Counted from the stretch's first letter, positions 1 to 10,289 are shown. The stretch is 42,169 nucleotides of DNA from Priapulus caudatus (GCF_000485595.1 NW_014577097.1:724025-766193); one strand, 5' to 3'. Numbers and translations: made by a program. Notes: a model not told the origin generated them from the letters alone.

Positions 1-14
1 CGCCATTTTGCAAA

Positions 15-48
15 ATGCCAAGAAAGAAGAAGAGCGCAGATTGCGATG
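15..48 (+). CDS. Possible first coding exon of an unrecognised gene
   Basis: An ATG at 15 opens 11 codons beginning MPRKKK and runs into a good donor (GTAAGT at 49). A CGCCATTTTG motif of the YY1 type, common near animal start sites, lies just before it at 1-10. No following exon could be joined with confidence: a weak acceptor after CCCCAG near 250 would give only about 20 more codons before a stop. It is not the known KIFBP N-terminus. The basic N-terminus alone does not identify a family, and chance is a real alternative. Confidence 0.25.
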
Positions 49-650
49 GTAAGTGCATGTTTGATTAACCTGTATAATACAGTCGTTATGTTCCGCACGG
101 CTACACTAACGCCTGTAAGCGAGCGCCGCGCCAGCGGTTCGCGAGCCTCGTTATCGATCGACCGGAAACTTTGTTTGACTTATGGCGGGGAATCTGACTA
201 GCGGCGAGCAATCGAGCGTACAGAAGTAAATACGGCAAAACTTCGCCCCAGGCAAATACCTGATGAATGGAAACAATCTAGTTAATGGCTTTGGCAGAAG
301 CGTGCACTAATTGCAGTTATAAATTCAACTTGAATAACTTGAGAAATGACGAAGTCTGTCTAAACTGCCATTGCGATAACCGTAGTATTTCAGCGTAATA
401 TGAGGGGAAATAGTGCCGGTCAGGAGGACCGGCAGTTTTGTAGAGATGGTGGCCCAAGCAAAAACTTGGTGTGCTCAGGCCTCTGGGTCGGAACTAATTT
501 CGAACGCTGCCGGCGGCACAGGAGCGATTTTTACTCGTATCTTCCAAAATTTGTTCCTTAATTCATCTTCCGTAATTGTTGTTACCAGAGCGCTTTGAAA
601 GCTGACGGGAGCGAAATCGCTCGCTGCTCCCGTGTATTTTTTTCGCTGGA
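49..650. other. Left flank, no supported gene
   Basis: No recognised gene. A short open stretch at 286-395 encodes two CxxC pairs (ACTNC and CLNCHC), which could be a zinc-binding fragment, but it has no clear exon borders. An open frame at 413-598 shows no family features. A hairpin with arms ACGGGAGC and GCTCCCGT lies at about 606-634, just upstream of the retrotransposon. Confidence 0.4.
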
Positions 651-898
651 ACGAACGAACGAGCGATTGAGGGAGAGAGAGCGCACACACCCCGTCGGAG
701 GGAGAGCCACCCACGAGCAGGACAACGCCCGAGAAGGTATACCTTATACTAAGGGAGCTATAGCCTACACATGACAGGGAGACACTGCCAACCCACGAAT
801 TCGCGCCGAGCCGCGGAGCACACGACTGGGAGAGACAGAGACGGCTACAATATTAACCCGTAGAATAGCTAAGAGAAGTTAAACGTGTAATCACCTAA
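651..898 (+). repeat. Partial 5' LTR (R-like part only)
   Basis: Positions 651-693 and 695-898 match the 3' LTR. The 204-bp block 695-898 differs from 9324-9527 by three C/T changes (in ACATGAC, GAATTC and GGCTAC). Sequence like the 3' LTR's U3, with its TATA box, is absent upstream of 651, and sequence matching the 3' copy past 9527 is absent downstream of 898. The left copy therefore begins close to where transcription of the right copy is predicted to start. Either a U3-less RNA was copied in, or both ends of the LTR were deleted. Confidence 0.75.
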
Positions 899-987
899 TG
901 ATGCATGCAATAGTAATGGGATTTTCGCATGCAATAGTAGCAGAAGAGAGTAATACCAGAGTGAAATTGTTATAGTTTAGTATAGTA

Positions 988-2361
988 ATGGATAGCTTAG
1001 TGGCGAGGCTGAGAAGTTGCTTCACTCCCAGCCCAGTACGTGTAGAACCTGTACGAACGCAGCAGGCAGCGGCCAAACGTGATAACAGAACGCAGCCGCC
1101 AACGACCGAGCGTGATGCGTTATCACGCGCGGGACAGCTGAGCTGGGCGGCGGACGAAGTCATTGCACGAGGGGGAGCAGGATCACCTCTGATATTCGAT
1201 ACACCGGCTGATCTACACTCTAACGGTACCGGCACAGGTGGGAGGAGAGCACTAGACGCTACCGGACAGGAGAGCCCGATAGAAAACGAGGAGCAGCTCT
1301 ACACAACCCCGCATCATGCAGGAGGGTCTAGGGAGAGCCTCGAAGTCAACTGGGGTAGCCCAGTCAGTCAACGAAGCAGATGTAGTCTGAAATCCACGCG
1401 AGAGAATAGGGCAGGCTCAGAGGAGGACGGCAATGAAACTCCACATGTAGCCGGACAAGCAATGCCTGCTTACAGCAACATGTCACGCAAGACGAAGAAA
1501 GAAGAGTCGGATACAGCCGAGCAGAATGATGATATATCTGCCTATTCTAACGACGTGGAAGAGCAGCGCACACGGATGGGGGACGATTCCCGCCCGACAA
1601 TGCCACGTCATAGCAGCACACCTAGAAAGGAACGGAAGGCGCCAACATTTCGGAAAGGAGACGGAACTGCTTTAAAACAGTTCCTGGTTAAATTTGTCAT
1701 GACAGCTACCTACAACAACTGGCCAGAGGAGACCTGGTGCATAGAGCTGGGATTATGTCTGGAAGCCGAAGCATTGGAAGCCATGATTGAAATGCCTCGA
1801 TCACAGCGAACCAGCTATGCACAGATTGTTTCTTGCCTGCAACGAAGATTCGACCCCGCAGAGCGGAAGCACGTCCATCGAAGCGAGTTACGCAACAGGA
1901 ACCAGAGAGGGGAAGAAACTCCTGAAGAATACGGAGCCGTCGTGCGACAGCTGTTTAATCGCGCATAGCCGGGAATGATCGGTCATCAATTTGAGGAGAT
2001 CCTGATCGATAAGTACCTGGTAGGTCTGGGAGATACGGAGATTCAGCGCTACGTACTCCTTCAACAGCCGAAAACAATGGATGAAGCTATAACCCGCGTA
2101 GACCAGTTTGAAGCAGTAACGAGAGAAACTGTACATAGCAGGAAGCCGCCACCAGACAGGAGTTACCATGTACGAGCTGTGGTACAGCCAATAGATCAAA
2201 CATCAAGCCTGCTTAACCAACTGCGAGATGAGGTACGGAATCTAAAGCAAGCAATGGGTAAGATGAGGGGTGAAATCGAGAGTCGGGGGAGGCTGCATGA
2301 AAACACAGTGGTTGGAGGAAAGGTCAAGGGTCAGGTCAAGGCACACCATACCTACCTATGA
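988..2361 (+). pseudogene. gag: gag capsid region, interrupted by an in-frame TAG
   Basis: The frame opens at ATG 988 and stops at TAG 1966-1968, then continues in the same frame to 2361. The N-terminal half is polar and low in complexity. A Retrotrans_gag-type domain begins around residue 220 (FRKGDGTALKQFL, then ATYNNWPEETW) and continues through LRNRNQRGEETPEEYG, where the family has a conserved QxxxESxxEY-like stretch. After the stop it resumes with PGM and IDKYLVGL, as intact gags do, so the TAG looks like a point mutation. The end at 2361 is a frameshift, because the nucleocapsid knuckle follows in another frame. The product would form the particle shell in the cytoplasm; this copy cannot make it whole. 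Confidence 0.8.
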
Positions 2362-2537
2362 GAGGAATGGCACGGTCACAGCAGGACATGGCGCCGATGA
2401 GAAACATTGAGTGTTATTACTGCAGAAGGAACGGACATATGCATAGTGCCTGTCCGCAGAGACTGCATGACATCGATATCAAGAAATCCACCCTACCAAA
2501 TGCCACTGGAACGCGTGGTCAACAATCATTAAACTAG
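2358..2537 (+). pseudogene. gag: gag nucleocapsid, CCHC zinc knuckle, shifted frame
   Basis: This frame, one off from the capsid region, holds CYYCRRNGHMHSAC at 2412-2453, a perfect C-x2-C-x4-H-x4-C knuckle that would bind the element's RNA. It ends at TAG 2535-2537. The knuckle belongs to the same gag, so a frameshift lies between roughly 2300 and 2400. The protease frame starts about 110 bases downstream. Confidence 0.75.
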
Positions 2538-2644
2538 GAAGGACCAGGCATAGGGTCGGTGACCTGGTCCATCACAAGGCGGAGAGAGGTAAAGCACGAC
2601 TTACTCACTTCAATTTCAATAAAATAAATAAAAAATCTGGAGAT

Positions 2645-3880
2645 ATGGAAACTGACGACGAACAACTGGAGATGCAGCCTATAGAAAATGAAAGTAAGAA
2701 GTCCATCACAGCAGAGCAGGGCTGGATGCCAACACTTTCAACAGCATCCATACAGTTGCATCCCACATGGAGGGTGCCAGTAAAGGTGCAGAGACACGAA
2801 ATGAGATTCCTCGTGGATAGTGGATCAAGTGCTACGCTATTAAATGCAGATAAATTTAATGAAATTAAGGCACATACAAAACAGCAATTGAGTGTTGGAA
2901 AGAGTGGCCTAAAACTGGCAAATGGAGATCTGCTGGAAATCACTGGAGAAACTGAAGTCCACCTCGAAATCGCCGAGCGAATCTACAAGAAAAAATTGAT
3001 GGTTGCACTATTAGGAGATCTGGATGGGATATTAGGGCTTGATTTCCTTGTCCCAAACAATGTGATCTTCAACATGGCTTCAGGGATGCTGTCATTGAAT
3101 GGGCAAGACATTCAAGGATGCTGGATAGGTGGAGAGGGTGGTCGACCAGTCTACGTAGAAGAAACTACTAAGATACTGCCAGGGATCGACTCTAGCGTTC
3201 CTGGATGGACATACGCTGATGCGAATGTATCCACAGCCAAGAACATGAGACTGATACCTAGCATAGAATTTAAGAAGCTGGAGTCTCGGGGAATTCAGCT
3301 GAAAGAGACTGTGCTCCCCAGAGAAGTGATGAAAGTACCACTCGTCATCAGCCACGCAGGGAAAAGGCCTGTCCTGCTGGTGGAGGATCAACAAGTGGGA
3401 CAAATGAAGCCCATCGAGGAAGAAGCGACGATGCAGGGACAGGAGAGGGTAAACACTCTGAATAGAATAGCACCCGGACAGCTTGAAGACCACCTAAGGA
3501 ATCTACTGGACAGAGCAGATGCGAGGCTGAAGCCAGAGAAACGAAGCCGAGTCACTAAAACGGTGCATAACTACCGAGATATATTTGCTGGACCAGGAGA
3601 TGGCCTAGGAAGAACGAGTATCATTAAGCATAGGATCGATACTGGACATGCTCGACCGATCAAGCAATCACCGCGCCGAGTTCCTTTCGATAGACAGGCA
3701 GAGATGGATAAGGAAATTGAAGAGATGCTAAAGAAAGGAGTCATTGAACCTGGCAATGAACCATGGGCTTCACCAGTTGTGTTAGTGACTAAAAGGACGG
3801 AGGAGTTAGATTCTGTGTTGACTATAGACGGCCGTTCCGAAGGAAGAAGATGGGGAAGACAGGGAAGAGAGGAGAGATGA
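2645..3880 (+). pseudogene. pol: pol part 1: retropepsin and start of reverse transcriptase
   Basis: The frame opens at ATG 2645. The retropepsin is clear: FLVDSGSSATLLN near residues 55-67 holds the catalytic Asp, and GILGLDFL near residue 128 is the conserved second motif. RT begins near residue 325 (KHRIDTGHARPI, then EIEEMLKKGVIEP and WASPVVLVTK), which is the thumb-side N-terminus of Ty3/gypsy RT. At about 3794 a one-base loss shifts the frame: DGGVRFCVDYRR, the next RT motif, reads on in the neighbouring frame to about 3834. After that RT homology stops, with no YxDD and no RNase H. The frame to 3880 is therefore out-of-frame read-through. Confidence 0.8.
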
Positions 3881-3953
3881 ACCACCCAACCGTAATGGGA
3901 GGACTGATGATTCTTCATGGAAGGATGAAGAGAAACATGGCCGCGTTTTAGTC

Positions 3954-5558
3954 ATGATCGATGGGAATCAAGGGCGAGAGGATCGTACAGAAAACCCTGA
4001 GGTTGAGGGGGAGGACCATGGTATATGGCACCCCAAGAACATTAAGAGATTACAGGACAGGGATCCTGTCATCGTCTTCTTCAAGGAACGAGTAGAAACG
4101 GCGTCAAATAGGCCTGAGTTTTCTGAGATCGCAGGAATGGGAGCGGAAGCAAAAGCATACTGGGGGCAATGGCACCAACTGGAAGTACACGAAGGACGAT
4201 TGTATCGGCGGTGGGAGACACCGGTGACACCAACCCATCCAATCCGTCAGCTGATAATACCTGCAGAATTGAGGAAAGAGGTATTTCAACAATTGCATTA
4301 TCATCGAACGGGAGGACATCAGGGTGAAAAAAACGAAGCAGAGCTAGCATTCAGCAACGATTCTACTGGCCACACTATACGAGAGATGTTAAACGGTGGT
4401 GTCAGTACTGCACAGTCTGCGCGAAAAGAAAACCTGGAAAAGGGTTGAAGAGAGGAAGTGGGAGCTCCGTTCGAATGAATTGCGATTGATATCCTGGGAC
4501 CACTCGAAGAAACTGGAAAGGGAAACAAATTGATTATGGTTGTCTGTGACTACTTCACTAAATGGACCGAGTGCTTCGCTATTCCCAACCAAGAAGCGTA
4601 TACCGTGGCGGACGTTTTGGTAACGGAATACATCTGCCGGTATGGAGTGCCGTATCAGATTCACACCGACCAAGGACCGGACTTTGAGTCTCGGCTGTTT
4701 CAAGGCGTTTGCGAGATCCTAAAAATAGAAAAAACGAGGACCACGCCATATCATCCCAGATCAGATGGCTTAGTCGAACGATTTAATCGCACGTTACAAC
4801 AAATGCTGTCCTTATTTGTGAGTCAGTACAGGGATGACTGGGATGAGCATCTGCCTTTCGTCATGATGGCCTATCGGGCCACTGCACAAGCATCTACAGG
4901 ATGCTCACCGAACCTCATGATGTTTGGACGGGAGATTCACTTACCTATAGACGTAATGGTGGGACCACCCCCGGAAAGGCCAGCGGTTAGGCAGTGCACA
5001 CATGAATACGTACGATGGATACAAGAAGTAATGGAGGAAGCTTACGATTTTGCGAGAGGCGCCATGAAGAAAGCTGCGAAGCGACAAAAGAAGGGCTGTG
5101 ATAAGAACGTAAAACCATTTGGATTCAAGGATGGAGACTTTGTGTGGTACTGGTATCCACAAGGGATACGACGGAAGCTAGGACATGGTTGGCAAGGCCC
5201 CTACCTAGTACTTCACAGAATCAGTGACCTGCTCTATCGAATAAAATGGGAAAGAAAGAAAGTGGTCCACATAGACTACCTGAAGCCGTATCGAACGGAG
5301 GAGCCGCCACTGGACTGGAGGAGGGCACATTCAGAGGCGCCATCAAGATCGACGGAGGGAGGAAGTGCCAAACCAGCAGAACAAGTGGAGGACAACGAAC
5401 ACGTTATATGGGAGGAAATCGCTCCGGATGATGATGAGGAAGCCGACGGGGGGAGAGGACGAGGAAATACCAACGACGGCGAGCCCTCCAGTGAGGAGGG
5501 GAGGAAGAGTCAGGAAGCCGCCTCAACGGCTAGACTTATAAGGGGAGGGCCCCAGTAA
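3954..5558 (+). pseudogene. pol: pol part 2: integrase (HHCC, DDE core, GPY/F)
   Basis: The zinc-binding N-terminus is split over frames: LHYHRTGGHQGE gives the two His before about 4330, and WCQYCTVC (near 4400) gives the Cys pair in another frame. From 4479 to 5558 one frame stays open and holds the catalytic core. D lies in DILGPL (codon 4488), D in HTDQGPDF (4668) and E in DGLVERFNR (4776). The D-to-E spacing is 35 residues, as the family requires. The GPY/F module (GWQGPYLVL) and a charged tail follow. The domain would join element cDNA to chromosomal DNA in the nucleus. The core and C-terminus are intact to the eye, while the N-terminus is frameshifted. Confidence 0.85.
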
Positions 5559-5596
5559 GGAAGGTATGATCCACACAGAATACAGGCAAGAAAGTT

Positions 5597-5608
5597 TTCT
5601 CTTTTCAG
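5597..5608 (+). promoter_or_regulatory. Candidate 3' splice site before the third ORF
   Basis: A pyrimidine tract ending TTTTCTCTTTTCAG abuts ATG 5609 directly. This is a near-ideal animal acceptor, and it sits 51 bases after the pol stop. In errantiviruses the third ORF (env) is made from a spliced RNA, so a spliced subgenomic message is a reasonable inference. The donor was not identified. Confidence 0.45.
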
Positions 5609-6406
5609 ATGGACATACTGGAGATCCATGTGGAACCCAGTGAGACAATCTCGGGAGGCGAAGGCAGCGCCACACCCAGGCCGGGCCGATCGTCACGATC
5701 ATGCCACCGCACACCCCAGTGCCCCCACTGCCGGTACCAAATCGACGATCCTCATCGGATGCGCCGGCATCAACATGAGAGGCACGGCGAGACCCACTCC
5801 TCCCGGGTGAACGACATGCCACGACGCCCAGGATATAACCGGGACCGGGAGTGGAAGCAGGCGCAGGAGCAACGACGCCTGCAGGCCAGGGCACACTTGT
5901 CACCTTGGCGCCGCTATATTGAGAAGCACCCGGAGGATGTGGAGGTGCTGAGCCTCCCATATGCCTGGGAGGGGCAGCCCATAGTAAGCCCGGAGTGCCT
6001 GCTGGGTGTTGTAACGCCCGTACAACAAACCCCACGGCAGCAAGGACACGAGCCGCTGCAAGAGAGGCGGACAAGGAGCGACTGACGGCTAGCGGAGAGA
6101 AGGAGGAAGCTGAGGACAAATTTGCGAGCGATTGAGGAGGAGGAGAACTATCAGCGGTAACTGGGCCAGGAGGAACGATGCGAGAGGGGGAGAGTGAGAG
6201 AAGAAGGAGAGGCTGAGGGAGAGAAGGAACAACAGTTAAGCAGAAGCTTGGAGGAGGCAAACGAAGAGATAGGGCGACTAAGCCGGAAGGTGGAGGAGCT
6301 AGAGGAAGGGGAAAAGATAAAACAGCTACGCGAGGATTTACTCCTCAGCCCATCTAATAGTGAGAACGATAGCATGGGGAGCGGAACAGCTGGCCGGGAG
6401 GGGTAG
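5609..6406 (+). pseudogene. Third ORF of the retrotransposon: C2H2 finger plus coiled coil
   Basis: The frame starts at ATG 5609 and is broken by TGA 6083-6085 and TAA 6157-6159, then stays in the same frame to 6406, about 265 codons in all. Near residues 38-58 is CPHCRYQIDDPHRMRR followed by H and HERH, a C-x2-C-x12-H-x4-H zinc finger. The middle is rich in R, Q and P. The end has heptad-spaced leucines and glutamates (LSRSLEEANEEIGRLSRKV near 6238), typical of a coiled coil. There is no signal peptide or membrane segment, so it is not an envelope protein. A nucleic-acid-binding, self-associating accessory protein is my inference; I recognise no family. Confidence 0.55.
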
Positions 6407-6417
6407 AAATAGATAGG

Positions 6418-6835
6418 CTTATGTGCATAAATATATAGCGAGGGAGAGGAGTCCAGTATATATATAGTACCTATATCCAGTATCTATATAGTAATCAGGG
6501 AACTGTTGAGAACCAAGGCGATTTTTTTTTTCGTATACACATTGTGAATATTATATTGTGAATATAGAGATGATTTAATTATTAGGCAAAATATATATAG
6601 TTTCATGAATATTGCAATAGACGATTGTACGGGTAACAACGATGAGATATTATATGGTTATTAAAACTTTCACGTGGTAAAACATTTCTATGTACAGTGT
6701 CTACTTGCGTCCACTTACTAACCCTAGCTTCAACTCGTAACAACAATAATGAGATGAGATGAAGACCATAGAATATGACATATGATATAAAGGGAGGAAG
6801 ATCAGGGGTATCCGAAGGCAGATACTAAGAAAGGT
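6418..6835. other. AT-rich untranslated region before the 3' LTR
   Basis: The stretch between the third ORF and the LTR holds only AT-rich sequence. Purine runs at 6787-6800 (AAAGGGAGGAAGA) and 6829-6843 are candidate polypurine tracts for plus-strand priming. No gene seen. Confidence 0.35.
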
Positions 6836-7309
6836 TGGGAGGAGTTGTGGAGATTTCAGGGGGGTGGGGGTGAAGAGTTGTGGAGATTTCAGGGGGGATG
6901 ACGTCATACAAACCAGAGACCAGTTCAACCGCAACAGAGATAGAAAGTTCCCCTAGCAACAGGTAGAAAGTTTTCCCCAACGACACAGACAAGCGCGGGG
7001 AAGGGGGTCCCATGGCTACCAGATGTGGGAGATCAGGGAGTTTCGCCATCACGTACACGCGCCGGGCGAGAGAGCGGCGCCAGCCGAGCACGTGGCAGAC
7101 AGGGGGGTGTGACGCTCGGACATATACTGGACCAAGGGGGTTGCATCACCTGTACACGTGTTAAGCGAGGGGGTGCCAACGGCCAGGCACCTGAGGTACG
7201 GGAGAGGGAGGCACTGCCAGGTTCCTACGTCACCGCAGGGTCCTATATAAGGACCAACCAGTAAAATCACCGAGAGCCAACAGTAAAATCAGTTAGTCTT
7301 CGTACGGCC
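6836..7309 (+). promoter_or_regulatory. 3' LTR U3 region with promoter elements
   Basis: A tandem pair of GAGTTGTGGAGATTTCAGG units (about 6842-6896) is followed by a perfect CRE/ATF site, TGACGTCA, at 6899-6906. A TATA box (CTATATAA) lies at 7243-7250. An initiator-like TCAGTT near 7289 fits a start about 40-45 bases downstream, close to where similarity with the left LTR begins (7310). The left edge of U3 is a guess because no TG..CA ends with matching flanks were found. Confidence 0.5.
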
Positions 7310-7361
7310 ACGAACGAACGAACGAACAAACGAGCGGTTGAGGGAGAGAGAGCGCACACAC

Positions 7362-7364
<3 letters not shown>

Positions 7365-7447
<83 letters not shown>
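7365..7447. repeat. (CT)n microsatellite
   Basis: Nearly pure CT dinucleotides, with one CCC interruption near 7416. A CT-rich, less regular stretch continues to about 7580. Open frames here are repeat artefacts. Confidence 0.95.
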
Positions 7448-7452
<5 letters not shown>

Positions 7453-7961
7453 TCCATCTATCTATCTCCCTCTCTCGCTTGTTCGTTCGCTCTCGCTTTC
7501 CTACCTCTCTGTCGCTCGCTCGCCCTCGCACTCTCACTCTCTGTCTCTCGCTATCTCCCTCTTTCTCTCTCCCCTCTGTCATATTCTCTAATATTATATA
7601 TACACCTATACACCTTATACAAGTAGCCGGTCAAGATACTCTACAAGGCACAGCCGTGTTACGAACAAAATGGTTCTGAAATTTCGTTTGTATAAATCCA
7701 TTCTGCGAATATCCTAGTCCAAATTAATTATAGCTTCCTTTCATTCTCACTATAAATCCCATAATAACCCATATAACCTCTCCCAATAGTCAGCGTACGT
7801 TAAATATATACCATATATACACTATACCACACACTCTAGTACCTGCAACATAGCGCTAATGCTAGAAAACACCAGCAGATTCATAACATAGATTCATGAC
7901 ATATGTGTGCTATAGTATAATAAATAATACCTACGTTAAAATTAAACTTTTTGGTATACTT

Positions 7962-8050
7962 AACTGGCGAGCGGTGCACGAAGTTGCCTCGAAAACATGT
8001 TGATTCTCCGTGTCCTTCAGCGACGTGATTGGCACTAGAAATTTGACATG
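7962..8050 (+). repeat. Dispersed repeat 1, copy a
   Basis: Contains GTTGCCTCGAAAAC, TTCTCCGTGTCCT and GATTGGCACT in order. The same blocks occur at 8311-8415 and 15175-15300, all on the + strand. Unrecognised family. Confidence 0.55.
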
Positions 8051-8117
8051 CAGGAATTTAATATCTGGTTTACATAAACTTGTGAAACGAGGAGTGGAGA
8101 AGTAATCAGGGGTGATT

Positions 8118-8205
8118 GACTCGTATATATAGACTATCGGGCAATGTTGCCCAGGCTGACAGGTTAAAGAAATAAATACTGATTTTGTATAATGGAGAAT
8201 AATTA
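8118..8205 (+). repeat. Dispersed repeat 2, copy a
   Basis: Shares GACTCGTATATATA, CTGACAGGTTAAAGA and TAAAT..TTTTGT blocks with 8936-9021. Each copy follows a copy of other dispersed sequence, so the two repeats may be parts of one longer element. Confidence 0.5.
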
Positions 8206-8223
8206 TATACATATTATAAATGT

Positions 8224-8228
<5 letters not shown>

Positions 8229-8269
<41 letters not shown>
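8229..8269. repeat. (AT)n microsatellite
   Basis: About 20 AT dinucleotides. Confidence 0.95.
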
Positions 8270-8274
<5 letters not shown>

Positions 8275-8310
8275 ATAACACTTGCGTATATCTCTGCGCA
8301 CCTCTTGCCA

Positions 8311-8415
8311 GTCTTGGTATGTTCAACTGGAGACCGGTTATCACTCAATCGTTGCACGACACTGTCTCGAAAGTTACGTGATAATTCTCCGTGTCCTCCA
8401 GTCTGGCGATTGACC
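8311..8415 (+). repeat. Dispersed repeat 1, copy b
   Basis: Holds AACTGGAGACCGGT and TTCTCCGTGTCCTC in the same order as the copy at 15175-15300. Confidence 0.6.
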
Positions 8416-8935
8416 CTGAAAATAACTTTGATGCGACATATATTATCAAGAGTACATAATAGAGTATGTATGAGAGAGCATAGAGTATGTATCTCTATTA
8501 TGTACTCTTGATATTATCTGACTGACATATAGACTTTACCGTTAGTTATACCCTATCGCTATAACTATATAGTATACTATAACCACGCATCTTTATGCAA
8601 CTATAACGCATGAAAAGGGTATTTACAATTGAACTCATTCAGGTATGTGTGTGTTATCCTGATTAATTTATTTATATGCTGCAATTAAACGAGTGAACAA
8701 CATGAATTAAGTATGAAATTATAACAGGTACGGAAGCGTCAGTTGAGCATGAATTCCTGTATATTTATTTACTCACGTTAGCTGTAATTAGGATGCGCTT
8801 CCGAAGTTGTCACAGCTTTAATATTTGACGACACAACACAGTGAGAACATGGCGAAGACGCTTCGGGCCACGTCTATAATTACTGACCGTGATATATCTC
8901 GCGAGAAAGAAGCCCGTCACGGCGTGACGAAAGTC

Positions 8936-9021
8936 CAAGTGATTCGTTTATATATATGCTCGCTATATATGTTGAACATACTGACAGGCTAAAGAGATAA
9001 TAAATGCTCGTTTTGTCTGAT
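8936..9021 (+). repeat. Dispersed repeat 2, copy b
   Basis: Holds CTGACAGGCTAAAGA followed by AATAAATGCTCGTTTTGT; compare copy a at 8118-8205. Confidence 0.5.
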
Positions 9022-9093
9022 ACACAATAACATACAATTCAATAAAGAATTAGGTTAGATTTATGTTTTTAAACCCAAAACATCGCGTCCGTG

Positions 9094-9322
9094 CTTCTCT
9101 CGCCCTTCCTCTTTCTCCTCTCTGCGTTCCTCGCTCTCCTCCTCACCTTCTTCTCTCTCCTCGCTGCCTTGCTCTCCCTCCTCTCTCTCCCCTCTCTGCC
9201 GCCCCCTCTATCTCTTCTGTGCTTTCCGCGTTCTCCTCTCTGCCTTCCTCGTTCTCCTCTCTTCTGGCTTCCTCGTTCTCCTCTCTGCCTTCCTCTCCCC
9301 CTGTGCCTTCTCTCTCCTCGCT
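9094..9322. repeat. Pyrimidine-rich minisatellite
   Basis: Variants of TTCCTCTCTCCTCTCTGCC are repeated. Similar units occur at 16734-16830. The long frames on both strands here are low-complexity artefacts. Confidence 0.8.
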
Positions 9323-9323
9323 A

Positions 9324-9757
9324 TCGGAGGGAGAGCCACCCACGAGCAGGACAACGCCCGAGAAGGTATACCTTATACTAAGGGAGCTATAGCCTACACA
9401 CGACAGGGAGACACTGCCAACCCACGAACTCGCGCCGAGCCGCGGAGCACACGACTGGGAGAGACAGAGACGGTTACAATATTAACCCGTAGAATAGCTA
9501 AGAGAAGTTAAACGTGTAATCACCTAACGAGGTAACGTAAACGTGGCACGAGCAATATATATTATATATATCTATACGCTATATTCGAGATACGTGCAGT
9601 GAGCGTTATTCATGTTATTTGTATATGATGAATAAAACCATCAGTTGTATAAAGACTATCTAAAGACTTGCGTTCATTTCACTCTGGGTTTTCCTGCTAC
9701 TGCATCACCGTCCTACCTTCGCGGTAGGAGCGAAAAATGGTCCCGACACAAATAAAT
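9324..9757 (+). repeat. 3' LTR, second part with polyadenylation signal
   Basis: Positions 9324-9527 match the left LTR (three differences in 204 bases). An AATAAA signal follows at 9631-9636. A hairpin CCTACC-TTCGC-GGTAGG at about 9712-9728 precedes the purine-rich GGAGCGAAAAATGG. Taken with the TATA box at 7243 this gives a conventional U3-R-U5 reading, with an R of about 380 bases once the insertion is removed. The exact right end is not proven. Confidence 0.55.
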
Positions 9758-10289
9758 TACAAAAATAAATTAACACGTGCTAACCACAGCACGTGTGAAA
9801 GTCCAGTGTGGCCACCCCTAGGGCCACTACATTACCAATAATAGGGAAAAGAGCGTAGATAATCATGAAGATTTTAAAAGTAAATACATTTCGTGTTTAT
9901 TTACCATAATTTTATTATTGAAGTGTTTCTAGTGCATGTGCCACAGGCTGTGGCTGAGGGTCAGGGCATAGCCATAGGAAACATGACACAGTTTACAGAA
10001 TTGAGAAATTCTACCCTATCAAGAGTTACAGGCGTTATGGTGATAAAATTTTGACTGATTTTGGGGGAATCCTAAAACTATTGCAAGGTATGGGAGCAAA
10101 TCGCAGTTTTGGAGCACTACTATATTTTAGTGTGTTTATTAGCCACAACTTCTCTACTTCTCAATGAATTATCTTGATATTTTATATGAGATGCCTTCAT
10201 ACCAAGGGCTTGTCATAGCTGTAGTTTGGCCTCTTGATGACTCCAGTGTAATATCATTTTCCACCATTTGTTTGCTTTCATTTCAGGTT
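9758..10289. other. Non-coding spacer
   Basis: No gene seen. A short palindrome with arms CACGTGCT and AGCACGTG lies at about 9775-9796. The rest is AT-rich unique sequence. Confidence 0.5.

Larger units (their letters stand above)
7365..9323. mobile_element. Insertion of about 1.96 kb inside the 3' LTR
   Basis: The left LTR reads CACCCC-G-TCGGAGGG at 688-702. In the right LTR the two halves are separated by 1959 bases. The inserted DNA starts with (CT)n and ends with a CT-rich block, with AT-rich dispersed repeats between. No ORF with family features and no clear terminal inverted repeats were seen. It may be a composite of several insertions, or an expanded pyrimidine tract that was itself invaded. 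Confidence 0.6.
651..9757 (+). mobile_element. Degenerate Ty3/gypsy LTR retrotransposon
   Basis: The order is partial 5' LTR, gag, protease, truncated RT, integrase with GPY/F module, a third ORF, then the 3' LTR. Ty3/gypsy is supported by integrase lying after RT in one pol, by the GPY/F motif (GWQGPYLVL near 5190), by a CCHC zinc knuckle and by a DSGS retropepsin. Two blocks shared by the LTRs (651-693 with 7310-7364, and 695-898 with 9324-9527) show they are copies of one sequence; the longer block differs at only three positions by eye. The element cannot be autonomous: gag has a stop and a frameshift, and the RT core and RNase H are gone. The right boundary is uncertain; 9757 assumes the LTR runs past the polyadenylation signal at 9631. 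Confidence 0.85.

Noticed and set aside
413-598. 61-codon frame upstream of the retrotransposon
   Set aside because: Starts with a non-ATG codon and shows no domain features.
907-970. Inverted match between CCAGAGTGAAAT in the gag leader and ATTTCACTCTGG near 9680
   Set aside because: Only about 12 bases match perfectly and no structure supports it; likely chance.
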